A DNA stretch of 22,794 nucleotides from a virus. Shown in pieces: positions 1 through 7,924 of the stretch. Positions within the stretch are counted from its first letter, which is position 1. Every line of letters starts with the position of its first letter. Where the stretch lies: positions 1-22,794 of the IMG/VR virus record IMGVR_UViG_3300042568_001269. One strand, given 5' to 3'. The position numbers and the translations under genes were made by a program. The notes beneath the pieces were generated by a model. It was not told the origin of the DNA. It did no database searches and saw nothing but the letters and a program-made list of their open reading frames with translations.

Positions 1-477
1 TGGACGTTGTAGTTGTCGGCGAAGCCGTCGTTGTCGAACTGCCATACATGGACGTTGTAGTTGTCGGCGAAGCCGTCGTTGTCGAACTGCCATACATGGA
101 CGTTGTAGTTGTCGGCGAAGCCGTCGTTGTCGAACTGCCATACATGGACGTTGTAGTTGTCGGCGAAGCCGTCGTTGTCGAACTGCCATACATGGACGTT
201 GTAGTTGTCGGCGAAGCCGTCGTTGTCGAACTGCCATACATGGACGTTGTAGTTGTCGGCGAAGCCGTCGTGGTGGTCGGCGCAGCCGTCGTTGTCGGCG
301 AAGCCGTCGTTGTCGAACTGCCATACATGGACGTTGTAGTTGTCGGCGAAGCCGTCGTGGTGGTCGGCGCAGCCGTCGTTGTCGGCGAAGCCGTCGTTGT
401 CGGCGAAGCCGTCGTGGTGGTCGGCGCAGCCGTCGTTGTCGGCGAAGCCGTCGTTGTCGGCGAAGCCGTCGTAGTTA
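1..477. repeat. 48-bp perfect tandem repeat plus shorter related units
   Basis: Five identical 48-bp units occupy 1-240, starting tggacgttgtagttgtcggc. From 241 to about 477 the array turns into a mosaic of 18-21-bp sub-units (gtcggcgaagccgtcgtt and a cagccgtcgtggtg variant), with the 48-bp form reappearing around 300-350. All unit lengths are multiples of 3, so copy-number change would lengthen or shorten the encoded Thr-rich protein without shifting frame. The array continues past the window edge. Confidence 0.95.
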
Positions 478-535
478 CACCCCCAACGGTATTGAAGGTG
501 TCTCCCGCAGCCATGATGGTTCTGGACGCTAGCAT
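1..535 (-). CDS. Thr/Ser/Pro-rich repeat protein, partial (runs off left edge)
   Basis: The minus frame from the ATG at 535 stays open to the window edge (178 codons, 3' end missing). It begins MLASRTIMAAGDTFNTVGG and then becomes almost purely Thr, Ser, Pro and Ala: TTTASPTTT-type units, then 16-residue repeats containing TSMYGSSTTTASPTTT. The ATG overlaps the TGA of the upstream fibre gene by one base (TGATG), and AGGGAAG lies 8 bases before it; a second in-frame ATG at 514 has no RBS. Low-complexity Thr/Pro tracts of this kind occur as linkers or stalks in surface and phage structural proteins. Last in the fibre cluster, this is probably an exposed virion protein or extended linker. The other two minus frames are also open through the repeats, because 48 is a multiple of 3, so the frame rests on the start, the RBS and the composition. 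Function unknown. Confidence 0.7.
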   Translation of the reverse strand, partial: MLASRTIMAAGDTFNTVGGVTTTASPTTTASPTTTAAPTTTTASPTTTASPTTTAAPTTTTASPTTTTSMYGSSTTTASPTTTAAPTTTTASPTTTTSMYGSSTTTASPTTTTSMYGSSTTTASPTTTTSMYGSSTTTASPTTTTSMYGSSTTTASPTTTTSMYGSSTTTASPTTTTS

Positions 536-3468
536 CAGAAGTTCTTCCCTGATTGCATACCTAACCACGTTGTGCCGTTGTCGACACTCAAGAATGTGTA
601 TACGTCAATCTTATTGAGGGTGCTAGTCAAAGTCGGAGCCACAGCCCCTGGCCATTTTACTGACGCTGGCCAGGTGATAGTTCTGGCTGTGCCATCGGCA
701 GTCAAGATAAGCGTAAAGGAAACTGCGTTGGTGCCGGTAGGCACATTCGTGATCGACAACGAAGTGATGTTGGCGTTAAGGCTGACTGTAAATGTATTGC
801 CGTTTTGGATATTGAGTGTCAGCGCCCCGGCGCTGATGGTAGGGGACGTTTTTGTTTCGGAATACCCCTGAATCTGGACTCCACTGAGTGTGCCTCCGAT
901 GCTACTGGAGGCGGGACTAGTGTCGACCCACTGACTACTGGTTCCGTCGTTGTAGTAGACCTTGAGCGTCCCAGTGCTGCTTTCCCACCAGAGCGATCCG
1001 GCGCTGACGCCAGAGGGGGCTGTATCGGAGACAGACACCACTGGAAGCGTGTTGACGGTCGCCCATGTGGGAGCAGCAGCACCGTTTGATGTGAGAACTT
1101 GGTTGGATGTCCCGGCTGCTGTGATGGCCATTGCAGATGCTGACGAGTAGACGATTCCGCCGTTGACTGCCGTCAGGCTTGCCGCAGTTCCCCCTTTGTT
1201 GAGGGCTATGTTTGTCGCAGACCACGTTCCTGTCGCAATTGTCCCCAGGGTCGTAATGCTTGAGGTGCCTGCCCATGTGGAAAGGGCGGTGTTTTCGACG
1301 TTGCCTAGCCCGACGTCGGACTTTGATACTGTAGACCATGAGGGGGCGGCGGAGACACTGCCCGTTCCAGTTTGACTGAGGAAGTTCTTCGTCGCAGTGG
1401 TGTTGCCCGCCAGTCGCGTGGCGGCGTTGGTGCCACTACCATAGACAATGTCGCCGAGCGTGGTGATCGGAGACAGAGCATTGAAAGCTGCTGTAGCGGT
1501 AGTCTGGCCCGTGCCGCCATAGGCGATTCCAATGGCTGTCGCATTCCATGTGCCTGATGTGACTGTGCCCAAGGACGTGATCGTGGGTAGATCCGAAGCA
1601 ACCAGAGATCGGAAAGCCGGGGTCGTGGCTGCGCCGCCGGATGGACCCGCAAATACAAGATTTGCGTTTTGATTCGCTAGGGTTCCGGTCAAGGTGCCAG
1701 AAGACTGTACTGGTGAGCCAGAAACAGAAAAAATGTTAGGAAGAGACAGTCCGACACTTGTGACTGTTCCAGACCCACCAGAGGAAACGGTTGACCAAGA
1801 AAGCGTTCCAGATCCGTTGGTGGTTAAGACCTGATTGTTAGATCCATCCGTAGTAGGATAAATGTATGGGTAAGTCTCGCCGTGAAGACGCCACTTGGTC
1901 GAAGTCGCATCGTAAATAGCCTGCACAATTCTATTAGGCCCTAAAACGATATCTCCGGCTGTGGGAGTTATAAAGCGATTGGCTGCAATAGATGAAGACG
2001 AATCATGCTTTAGGGTTATTCTGGCAGTTCCGACATTGTGAATCGTGATCATTCTGCCATCGACATGAGATCCTCCAGGTGGAGCAACACCAGTGATATT
2101 ACTAGCAGCAGTACAGTTTAGTCTTTGGAATGCTGATCCGGTTAGCACATAGTCATTTTGTGATGTGGTAATTTCTGCTGGCGTAGAAGCCTTAAATGCT
2201 AGCGATCCACCATTGCTGCAATCATACTGCTCATAAATTCCAATAGTTCCTCGTCCGGCTGTTTTTATGGCGCCGTTATAAGATACTCCAAATGTAATAA
2301 TTCCATTTGATATAATAGCATAAGTTCCATTAAATGTAGCTTGTTGGTTAAAATAAAAAGAAAATGGGCAATCAAAAGTCAGCGAACCATTTGCAGTATC
2401 TGAACAATTAATTCTAGCAATTTCAGCTCCATCACTAGTCCTATACCATAGAACTCCTCCGTTGTTGGTATTGTAGTTCGGAGATATTGAAATTGCGGTA
2501 GTGCCTCCTGTACGCAAAAAATTAACTTTCCCATTACCGCCAGTAGTAGCTTGTGCCCCAGGCTGTAGCGATATTGAACCTCCGGCGCCGCTAGTGAACC
2601 CATTCGTGGCCTTAATCGTGATGTCGTTCCCGGCACCACTTGTTGTTCTCTGGAAAGGAATTATCGTTGCCGCACTACCTGAGCCTATTAGTTGCGTAGA
2701 ACCATACAGGTGAGTCTGAGTCGTGCTAGTGTTACCAATAACAGTTGTGTTTGAGCCTTCGCCTTGAGCTGATGCTCCAATTACAATGCTGTTTGAGTCG
2801 CTGACAGTTGAAGCTCTTGTTAAATATCCAAGAAAAACACAATCAGCAATTGCATTTACATTAACTGAGGCTGCTGTGAAAGCGCCAGCGCTGCGCCCCA
2901 CAACAACATTATTTGATCCGTCCTGTAGAGATGTGGCAGCTTGAAATCCGATCAATGTATTATTATTCGATGCGCTGACACTAGATCCTGCATCTGCTCC
3001 TACGACAGTATGACCAAAGCCAGTTGAACATTGATTCAATGCACTTTTGCCGACGCCCGTATTAGAATCGCCAGTCGTCATGTTTGATCCGGCACTGCTC
3101 CCAACCAACGTATTGCTAGATGATGTGACTTTTTGGCCAGCCAAATGACCAACCAAAGTGTTTCTGAGCGCAGTGGTAACGAGAGCGCCAGCAGAGTTTC
3201 CAATCGCAGTATTTTCACCGCCACTTGTGATTGCGTTCAACGCAGACACACCCACAGCAGTATTGGTCGCCACTCCACTATTGCCGCGACCAACTGTCAA
3301 TGTGTCAATAACAACCTTACCCGGACCACCAGTAACCGCTTGCGCCCCAGGCGTAATTGTGATATTTCCACCAGCGCCAGATGTGTTACCAGATCCGGCA
3401 CTGATAGTTAGGTTGTCGCCAGCACCAGACTCCTGCTTGTCCTGGATACCGATAATTTTAGTAGCCAT
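535..3468 (-). CDS. Large tail-fibre-like protein with YadA-head-like repeats
   Basis: 977 residues, no signal peptide or membrane segment. Residues 67-248 hold repeated NTxVGxxAG motifs (NTAIGNSAG, NTLVGHLAG, NTLVGSSAG, NTGVGKSAL, NTLIGFQAA, NVVVGRSAG), the pattern of YadA-type trimeric adhesin heads. A short SGAG...PGAQA.TGG.GKV unit occurs twice, at 14-51 and 277-315. Residues 465-529 hold a module (HVDGR...NVG...TLKH...NR) shared with the protein encoded at 5395-6963. Phage-fibre repeats follow, including ITSLGTVTSGTW, IAYGGTG and KSDVGLGNVENT. The last ~100 residues form a Thr/Ile-rich beta domain ending GMQSGKNF. GAGGA-type RBS (GAGGAAAG) lies about 7 bases before the ATG. By family resemblance this is a trimeric receptor-binding or decorating fibre. 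Host target cannot be told, and no C-terminal chaperone/peptidase motif was recognised. Confidence 0.8.
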   Translation of the reverse strand: MATKIIGIQDKQESGAGDNLTISAGSGNTSGAGGNITITPGAQAVTGGPGKVVIDTLTVGRGNSGVATNTAVGVSALNAITSGGENTAIGNSAGALVTTALRNTLVGHLAGQKVTSSSNTLVGSSAGSNMTTGDSNTGVGKSALNQCSTGFGHTVVGADAGSSVSASNNNTLIGFQAATSLQDGSNNVVVGRSAGAFTAASVNVNAIADCVFLGYLTRASTVSDSNSIVIGASAQGEGSNTTVIGNTSTTQTHLYGSTQLIGSGSAATIIPFQRTTSGAGNDITIKATNGFTSGAGGSISLQPGAQATTGGNGKVNFLRTGGTTAISISPNYNTNNGGVLWYRTSDGAEIARINCSDTANGSLTFDCPFSFYFNQQATFNGTYAIISNGIITFGVSYNGAIKTAGRGTIGIYEQYDCSNGGSLAFKASTPAEITTSQNDYVLTGSAFQRLNCTAASNITGVAPPGGSHVDGRMITIHNVGTARITLKHDSSSSIAANRFITPTAGDIVLGPNRIVQAIYDATSTKWRLHGETYPYIYPTTDGSNNQVLTTNGSGTLSWSTVSSGGSGTVTSVGLSLPNIFSVSGSPVQSSGTLTGTLANQNANLVFAGPSGGAATTPAFRSLVASDLPTITSLGTVTSGTWNATAIGIAYGGTGQTTATAAFNALSPITTLGDIVYGSGTNAATRLAGNTTATKNFLSQTGTGSVSAAPSWSTVSKSDVGLGNVENTALSTWAGTSSITTLGTIATGTWSATNIALNKGGTAASLTAVNGGIVYSSASAMAITAAGTSNQVLTSNGAAAPTWATVNTLPVVSVSDTAPSGVSAGSLWWESSTGTLKVYYNDGTSSQWVDTSPASSSIGGTLSGVQIQGYSETKTSPTISAGALTLNIQNGNTFTVSLNANITSLSITNVPTGTNAVSFTLILTADGTARTITWPASVKWPGAVAPTLTSTLNKIDVYTFLSVDNGTTWLGMQSGKNF

Positions 3469-3485
3469 TTAAGAGCTTTCCTCGA

Positions 3486-5405
3486 TTAGAACTGATTGCC
3501 TGTTGCTCCTGCACGGATCAAGGAAACCTTAGCTTGCCATAAGATAGTTTTGCTTGCCTCGCCAGTGCATGTGATTTTTAGCGAGTTATTTGTGGCATCT
3601 GCTACTGCCGTGACAGTCCACGCTGCTGCTCCTGTGTCTCTAGTCTCAATGTCTTGAGATACAGCCCCTGTCATTGAAGTAGTCCCGCCGGAAGATCTTT
3701 TAATAGATCCTACTAATTTTACAGTGATAGTGTCCCCGACCGTTCCTGACGCACCACCAGTCTGAGTTCCTAAAATGTTGGCTTCAAACCTCCACACCTC
3801 GCTGGCGACCAACGTCATGCGAGTGGTTGAGCCGTCGACAAACAGTTCCGTAGCAGTTCCGTTAGATGTAGTATTATATACAAAAACATCAGTATGTCGA
3901 CCATTGGTAGGAGTAAGATATGTATCAATCTGGCGGACTGGTGTTCCAGACGAACCAAATACTAGATAGTTATTTGCACTAGCAGTAATAGTGGTTACCA
4001 GAATCCCACCAGAAAAGGTCTTCGCTCCAGATACAGTTTGAGCACCAGACAAGGCAACATAGGTTGAAGATAAGTCGGGGATGTCGCCTGACGCTAACGA
4101 CGCGTAAGACAGGATTGTCCCATTCCCCTTAAGGAATCCTGTTCCGATAGAACTTAAACCAGTACCACCGTTAGCTCCGGCAAGAGTGCCAGTCACAGCA
4201 GAAGACTGAGAGATGTCGATTGCGCCAAACGCTGGCGCTCCTCCGCCCGAAGCAATTCGCAAAACCTGATGGGCTGTGCCAGCCGATGTTGCTGATATTG
4301 CAGAAGTGCCATTGCCCAAAAGAACGCCAGCAGAAGTCAAAGTGGTGGCGCCCGTACCGCCATTGCCAACGGGCAATGTTCCCGACAAATCTCCGACTGG
4401 AATGGATGCCGAAGCACTCAATGTGCTGGCACCGTTGCCTTTGAGGTAGCCGGTGAGGGTAGAAAAGACAGGCGCGGATGAGAAGGTCTTGGTGCCGCTA
4501 ATAGTGACTGATCCAGACACGGCCACATAGCTGGAAGATAGGTCGGGAATATCTCCAGAGGAAAGAGACGCGTAGCTGAGGACAGTGCCGTCGCCCTTAA
4601 GGAATCCCGTCCCAATAGAACTTAAACCAGTACCGCCATTCGCTCCAGATACAGGCGTCGACAAGGAAATGGTGTTGCCCGCTTTGCTCAGGCCTGTTCC
4701 TACTAAGATTTGACCCGTGCCTGAGAACTGAACCCAAACCAAATCGCTTGTGCCTAATACATAGGTTCCTGCAGGCTTCTGCATCACAAAGCCAGCATTA
4801 GCGTCCGTTCCCTCCTCGACGAAAACAAAAGCGCCCGCATTTAGCTCGGTTGTCGAGTCAGCATCTGTCGATCGGGTCAGGGCCGAGCCTGAGCCGTTAA
4901 AGATGTAGATGCCGTTCTGCGATACCGTCGTTTGATTCCTGACTAAGACACGGTCTCCGTTTGTCAGAGTAATACCATCGATGACCGCTGTGCCAGGATT
5001 GGAGATTGTGATATTGGACTGGGTTGCTACTCTGACCGACGCTTTTGGGTCAATCCCAGAAGCTATTGCGTCCACATAAGATTTGGTGGCGGCGTCTTGT
5101 GCGCTGGTTGGGTCTAGCAGCGATGTTATTTTCTGACTGTTAAGAGACACAGATCCGGTAGGAGACGCCATCTGATCCAGTCGACTGGTGCGTACCTGGG
5201 TGTCAAAGTCGGAAATCTTTGATGCTGTCAGGGTGGGGATATCTGCAGCAATAAGAGTGGTAAAACTTAAGACGCCAGAGGCGTCAGTAATCATCAGTTG
5301 ACGACTGGTCCCGTCCGCCGAGGGAAGGGTGAAGACCACAGACCCTGTTGCTGGGGCCTTAAGCGTTACTGATCCGGCTGGACTCTTGTCAAAATTAAGT
5401 GGCAT
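3486..5405 (-). CDS. Tail-fibre-like protein with internal duplication
   Basis: 639 residues. Residues 55-249 are a fibre module (SKISDFD, RLDQMASPT, DAATKSYVDA, IDPKASVRVATQSNI, DRVLV, NGIYIFNGSGS, FVEEGTD) nearly repeated in the protein at 7924-9417. Residues 254-314 and 410-466 are a recent internal duplication (GANGGTGLSSIGTGFLKG). The C-terminal ~130 residues (from about 505, TDVFVYNTTSNG) form the beta domain also found at the ends of the proteins at 5395-6963 and 7280-7924, closing with TGEASKTILWQAKVSLI. GAGG lies 6 bases before the ATG, inside the 3' end of the previous gene (11-base overlap), so translation is probably coupled. Role by family: fibre or fibre-tip component of the virion. 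The exact attachment (tail or head) is not shown. Confidence 0.8.
   Translation of the reverse strand: MPLNFDKSPAGSVTLKAPATGSVVFTLPSADGTSRQLMITDASGVLSFTTLIAADIPTLTASKISDFDTQVRTSRLDQMASPTGSVSLNSQKITSLLDPTSAQDAATKSYVDAIASGIDPKASVRVATQSNITISNPGTAVIDGITLTNGDRVLVRNQTTVSQNGIYIFNGSGSALTRSTDADSTTELNAGAFVFVEEGTDANAGFVMQKPAGTYVLGTSDLVWVQFSGTGQILVGTGLSKAGNTISLSTPVSGANGGTGLSSIGTGFLKGDGTVLSYASLSSGDIPDLSSSYVAVSGSVTISGTKTFSSAPVFSTLTGYLKGNGASTLSASASIPVGDLSGTLPVGNGGTGATTLTSAGVLLGNGTSAISATSAGTAHQVLRIASGGGAPAFGAIDISQSSAVTGTLAGANGGTGLSSIGTGFLKGNGTILSYASLASGDIPDLSSTYVALSGAQTVSGAKTFSGGILVTTITASANNYLVFGSSGTPVRQIDTYLTPTNGRHTDVFVYNTTSNGTATELFVDGSTTRMTLVASEVWRFEANILGTQTGGASGTVGDTITVKLVGSIKRSSGGTTSMTGAVSQDIETRDTGAAAWTVTAVADATNNSLKITCTGEASKTILWQAKVSLIRAGATGNQF
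4008..4178. repeat. Internal duplication in fibre gene, copy 2
   Basis: Encodes residues 410-466 (GANGGTGLSSIGTGFLKG through VSGAKTFSGG). It matches 4480-4646 closely at both protein and DNA level, for example atagaacttaaaccagtacc in each. The duplication lies within one fibre gene and preserves the frame. Confidence 0.85.
4480..4646. repeat. Internal duplication in fibre gene, copy 1
   Basis: Encodes residues 254-309 of the same fibre protein. It is the partner of 4008-4178 and is separated from it by a stretch with further GNGGTGATTL-type fibre repeats. Confidence 0.85.
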
Positions 5406-6963
5406 TCTGCACCTCTACTGTTTTTACTGCTGCCACCCAACGGATGGTTTTTCCTGTCTCGCCGGTCGCACGCACCGACATGGCGCCGCGAACTACGTCT
5501 GACTCGACCACAACATCCCAAGGCACAGAAGATCTTGAAACAGTAGTCTTGCTCACTCCACCAATCAGGATGTCGACAGTGCCAGCCCCCGTGTTACGGA
5601 AAGCCACCCCTTCAAACCTGAAAGCAGCGCGTTCACCAACTACGTCCTCTCTCTGAGCACTAATAAGGATGTCGAAAAGATACGTTGAATTATTCGGAAG
5701 AACAATTTGATTGTCAGAGTTTAGCGCCTGGCCGTCTGTGGTTAGAGGTTCGGTTGTTGCCGAAAGCGTGACCTTAGAAAGGACATACAATCCGCAACGG
5801 CCATACGTCGAACCAGACAGGAACTTCCCCTGGACAAACAGATCACTCCCATTAGTAGATACACCTGAGGCTCCGGCCAAAACTCCAGACGAGGAGTATT
5901 GCAATGAACCATTCGATCCGGAGGCGCTATCGACACCAGAAGTGCCCCCAGAGACTCGAAAATATCCCGAGGTGGCATCGTAAGTCATCTGGGCCGATCT
6001 TCCTGGAGCAACGGCAAGATCGGAACCAATCTGGGTGTAGAGACGATTTCCCGAAGAGCTAAGTCCAGAAAGGTGCTTCAGCGTAAGGGTGCCACTACCA
6101 ACATTAAAGAGAGAAAGCTGGCGACCATCGATATGTCCAGAACCAGTGGGTGACAAGCCAGTAAGGTCGACGGATCCTGAAGGATTGATCCGTAGATGGG
6201 AGGCGGGGCCGACAGCAAGATTGTTGGTGGTAGAAGAAAGGGAAAATGTGGAGGATGGCGAGGAAAAAGAACCACCACCAGAGGAACCATTAGTTATACC
6301 TAATATCCCACTGCCTTTTCTTTCTATACCGACATCTGGAGCGCCGGAATTAGAGCCAGCCAAGGACGTAATTTTTCTTGGCCAGAGAAGCCTAGCATTA
6401 ACAATGTCAAAACTGGTAAAGTCTTCAGAATAGATCCCCCTCTTTGTTTCGTCGACGTCGTTTGTTCCTACTACAAATAGTCCCTCAACCTGCATTGGTC
6501 CAGCAATTACGACTGTTGGGCCGGCATTAGCAATATTTTGACCAACGTGAACCCAACAATAAGTGTTCGAGCCACTACGAAGTAAGAGCGTTTTACCTTG
6601 ACCTATTTCTCCGGCAGCAAGGGTTGTTGTCTCAGCGTCAAACGCAAAAAAGGCGTCGGAGCCAGATGGAGAAGAGCCACCAGTAACAAAATAAACGCGC
6701 CCCCAATAATTAGGATAATCGCCACCAGGGCCACCGGCCTTCTTGCCTGGGACTAAAAGTATGTGGCCACCGATAGATCCAACAGAGCGCTGTGGTGCAA
6801 TTATGGGTAGGCTATTTCCACCAGTATCTACAGACTGATCAAGCCCGTTTCGCACAAGCTGATAAAGCCTAGATCGACCAGCTACGCCATCAGTAATGGT
6901 AGATACGACCCAATCGTCATTGAGTGGTACTCTATTATCAAGCTGATCAATTCTCTTGGGCAT
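5395..6963 (-). CDS. Fibre-like structural protein with shared C-terminal beta domain
   Basis: 522 residues. The N-terminus (MPKRIDQLDNRVPLNDDWVV) resembles the short attachment segments that start many phage structural proteins. Residues 50-200 are Gly-rich beta-like sequence I do not recognise. Residues 274-339 carry the module HIDGRQLSLFNVGSGTLTLK...YDATSGYFRV shared with the 977-residue fibre. Residues ~400-522 are the beta domain shared with two neighbours, with the conserved stretch WDVVVESDVVRGAMSV and TGETGKTIRWVAAVKTVEV. The start overlaps the stop of the previous gene by one base (TGATG) and has only a weak upstream GGGGTG, so re-initiation coupling is likely. Probably a virion fibre or decoration subunit; the attachment site is unknown. 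Confidence 0.75.
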   Translation of the reverse strand: MPKRIDQLDNRVPLNDDWVVSTITDGVAGRSRLYQLVRNGLDQSVDTGGNSLPIIAPQRSVGSIGGHILLVPGKKAGGPGGDYPNYWGRVYFVTGGSSPSGSDAFFAFDAETTTLAAGEIGQGKTLLLRSGSNTYCWVHVGQNIANAGPTVVIAGPMQVEGLFVVGTNDVDETKRGIYSEDFTSFDIVNARLLWPRKITSLAGSNSGAPDVGIERKGSGILGITNGSSGGGSFSSPSSTFSLSSTTNNLAVGPASHLRINPSGSVDLTGLSPTGSGHIDGRQLSLFNVGSGTLTLKHLSGLSSSGNRLYTQIGSDLAVAPGRSAQMTYDATSGYFRVSGGTSGVDSASGSNGSLQYSSSGVLAGASGVSTNGSDLFVQGKFLSGSTYGRCGLYVLSKVTLSATTEPLTTDGQALNSDNQIVLPNNSTYLFDILISAQREDVVGERAAFRFEGVAFRNTGAGTVDILIGGVSKTTVSRSSVPWDVVVESDVVRGAMSVRATGETGKTIRWVAAVKTVEVQNAT

Positions 6964-7268
6964 CAGAGCACCCCAGCAGCAACAGCTAGTCTAGTAAGGT
7001 TGCTAATGACCGCGCTCATCGTTGACGCCACAGAAGCATCTGTTTCAGCCAATAACCAAACATCCTTGATGTGAAAGTTTCTTCGCTCGTCACCAAAGGC
7101 CCACCCACCATTGGGAAGTCTAGCCGCAATTCTGAACCAGGCCTCTGCCTCTAGTTTTTGGTTGACTCCATCACCACTAAAAACTAATGATTCGACAACC
7201 CAAATGTCATAAACCATTTCTGAGGTCGCTGGCTTAACTACTGGTACTGAGGCAACGATATCCGCCAT
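6963..7268 (-). CDS. Small conserved-looking structural protein
   Basis: 101 residues, not recognised. It contains VYDIWVVESLVFSGDGVNQKLEAEAWFRIA followed by NGGWAFGDERRNFHIKDVWL and an Ala/Val-rich helical tail (STMSAVISNLTRLAVAAGVL); no signal peptide or membrane span is evident. AAGGAG sits 7 bases before the ATG, and its stop overlaps the next start (TGATG). Its position between two fibre-like genes that share the same C-terminal beta domain suggests a small accessory subunit or chaperone for those fibres. That is inference from position only. Confidence 0.7.
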   Translation of the reverse strand: MADIVASVPVVKPATSEMVYDIWVVESLVFSGDGVNQKLEAEAWFRIAARLPNGGWAFGDERRNFHIKDVWLLAETDASVASTMSAVISNLTRLAVAAGVL

Positions 7269-7279
7269 GATAAAACTCC

Positions 7280-7924
7280 TTAACAGGTTACTTCCGTAGT
7301 CTTAATAGTTGCAACCCAACGTATAGTCTTACCATTCTCGCCTGTTACAAAAATAGCAAGTCTACCATTGATAACATCTGCGTGCGCCCTAACGTCCCAC
7401 GATACGTTTGTTTTTCCTATGATGTTACGATTAAAGTTTACCATATTTGTAGAAGAAGCCCCAGAGTCTCTCGAGATACATCCAGAAATAGAAAAGGCAG
7501 AGCTGCCTCCCACCGCATCGGCGCGCCTTGCCACAATATTAACTTCAAACAACATCGTCGCGTAGTTCGGCAACACAAAAGTGTTACTATTGGTTGCGGT
7601 CATCCCGTCTAGTGACAGCTCTCTTTCTGTGTCGTCGTTAGTCACACATCTAAGCATGCCTGCCCTAGATTGAGCGTCCCCCAAAAGGGCAAAGTTTCCA
7701 TTAGCCTGGGCGCTTACGGACACACCCCGATTGGTAGATCCGGAGCCGACAATGCTTTGACCATTGGGGTCAAAAGCAGGCAGCCTAGATACCACCCCAG
7801 CTTCATTTTTTGTAAAAAGTATAGTGTCTGCTGTGTTGATGGCTAACTCGCCAGTAACAAGCGAATTTGCTGAAGGAGAAACTCCAGAGGACGTATTCCT
7901 TTTTATCCTTATTGTGTTTGCCAT
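7280..7924 (-). CDS. Short fibre-like protein, MANTIRIKR N-terminus
   Basis: 214 residues. The N-terminus (MANTIRIKRNTSSGVSPSANSLVTGELAINTAD) has the form seen at the start of many phage tail-fibre and neck proteins: a basic IRIKR strand, then SLxxGELAxN. After a short linker, residues ~95-214 are the C-terminal beta domain shared with the two fibre-like proteins downstream (LFEVNIVARR, WDVRAHADVINGRLAI, TGENGKTIRWVATIKTTEV). It therefore looks like a minimal fibre: attachment segment plus end domain without a shaft. The start overlaps the preceding stop (TGATG), with no clear RBS, so it is probably translationally coupled. Confidence 0.78.
   Translation of the reverse strand: MANTIRIKRNTSSGVSPSANSLVTGELAINTADTILFTKNEAGVVSRLPAFDPNGQSIVGSGSTNRGVSVSAQANGNFALLGDAQSRAGMLRCVTNDDTERELSLDGMTATNSNTFVLPNYATMLFEVNIVARRADAVGGSSAFSISGCISRDSGASSTNMVNFNRNIIGKTNVSWDVRAHADVINGRLAIFVTGENGKTIRWVATIKTTEVTC

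Noticed and set aside
1-535. Other leftward frame through the repeats (GFADNYNVHVWQFDND units)
   Set aside because: It is open because 48 is a multiple of 3, but it has no start or RBS and reads as a Cys/His/Arg-rich leader before the repeats. Not excluded entirely.
48-617. Rightward 189-codon frame of MDVVVVGEAVVVELPY repeats
   Set aside because: It is the antisense of the Thr/Pro-rich repeats, runs into the end of the leftward fibre gene, and has no RBS. The leftward frame has a coupled start and typical composition.
935-1658. Leftward frames of 117-134 codons within the 977-residue fibre gene
   Set aside because: Arg/Ser/Pro-rich shadow frames of a repetitive GC-balanced fibre gene, without RBS or domain.
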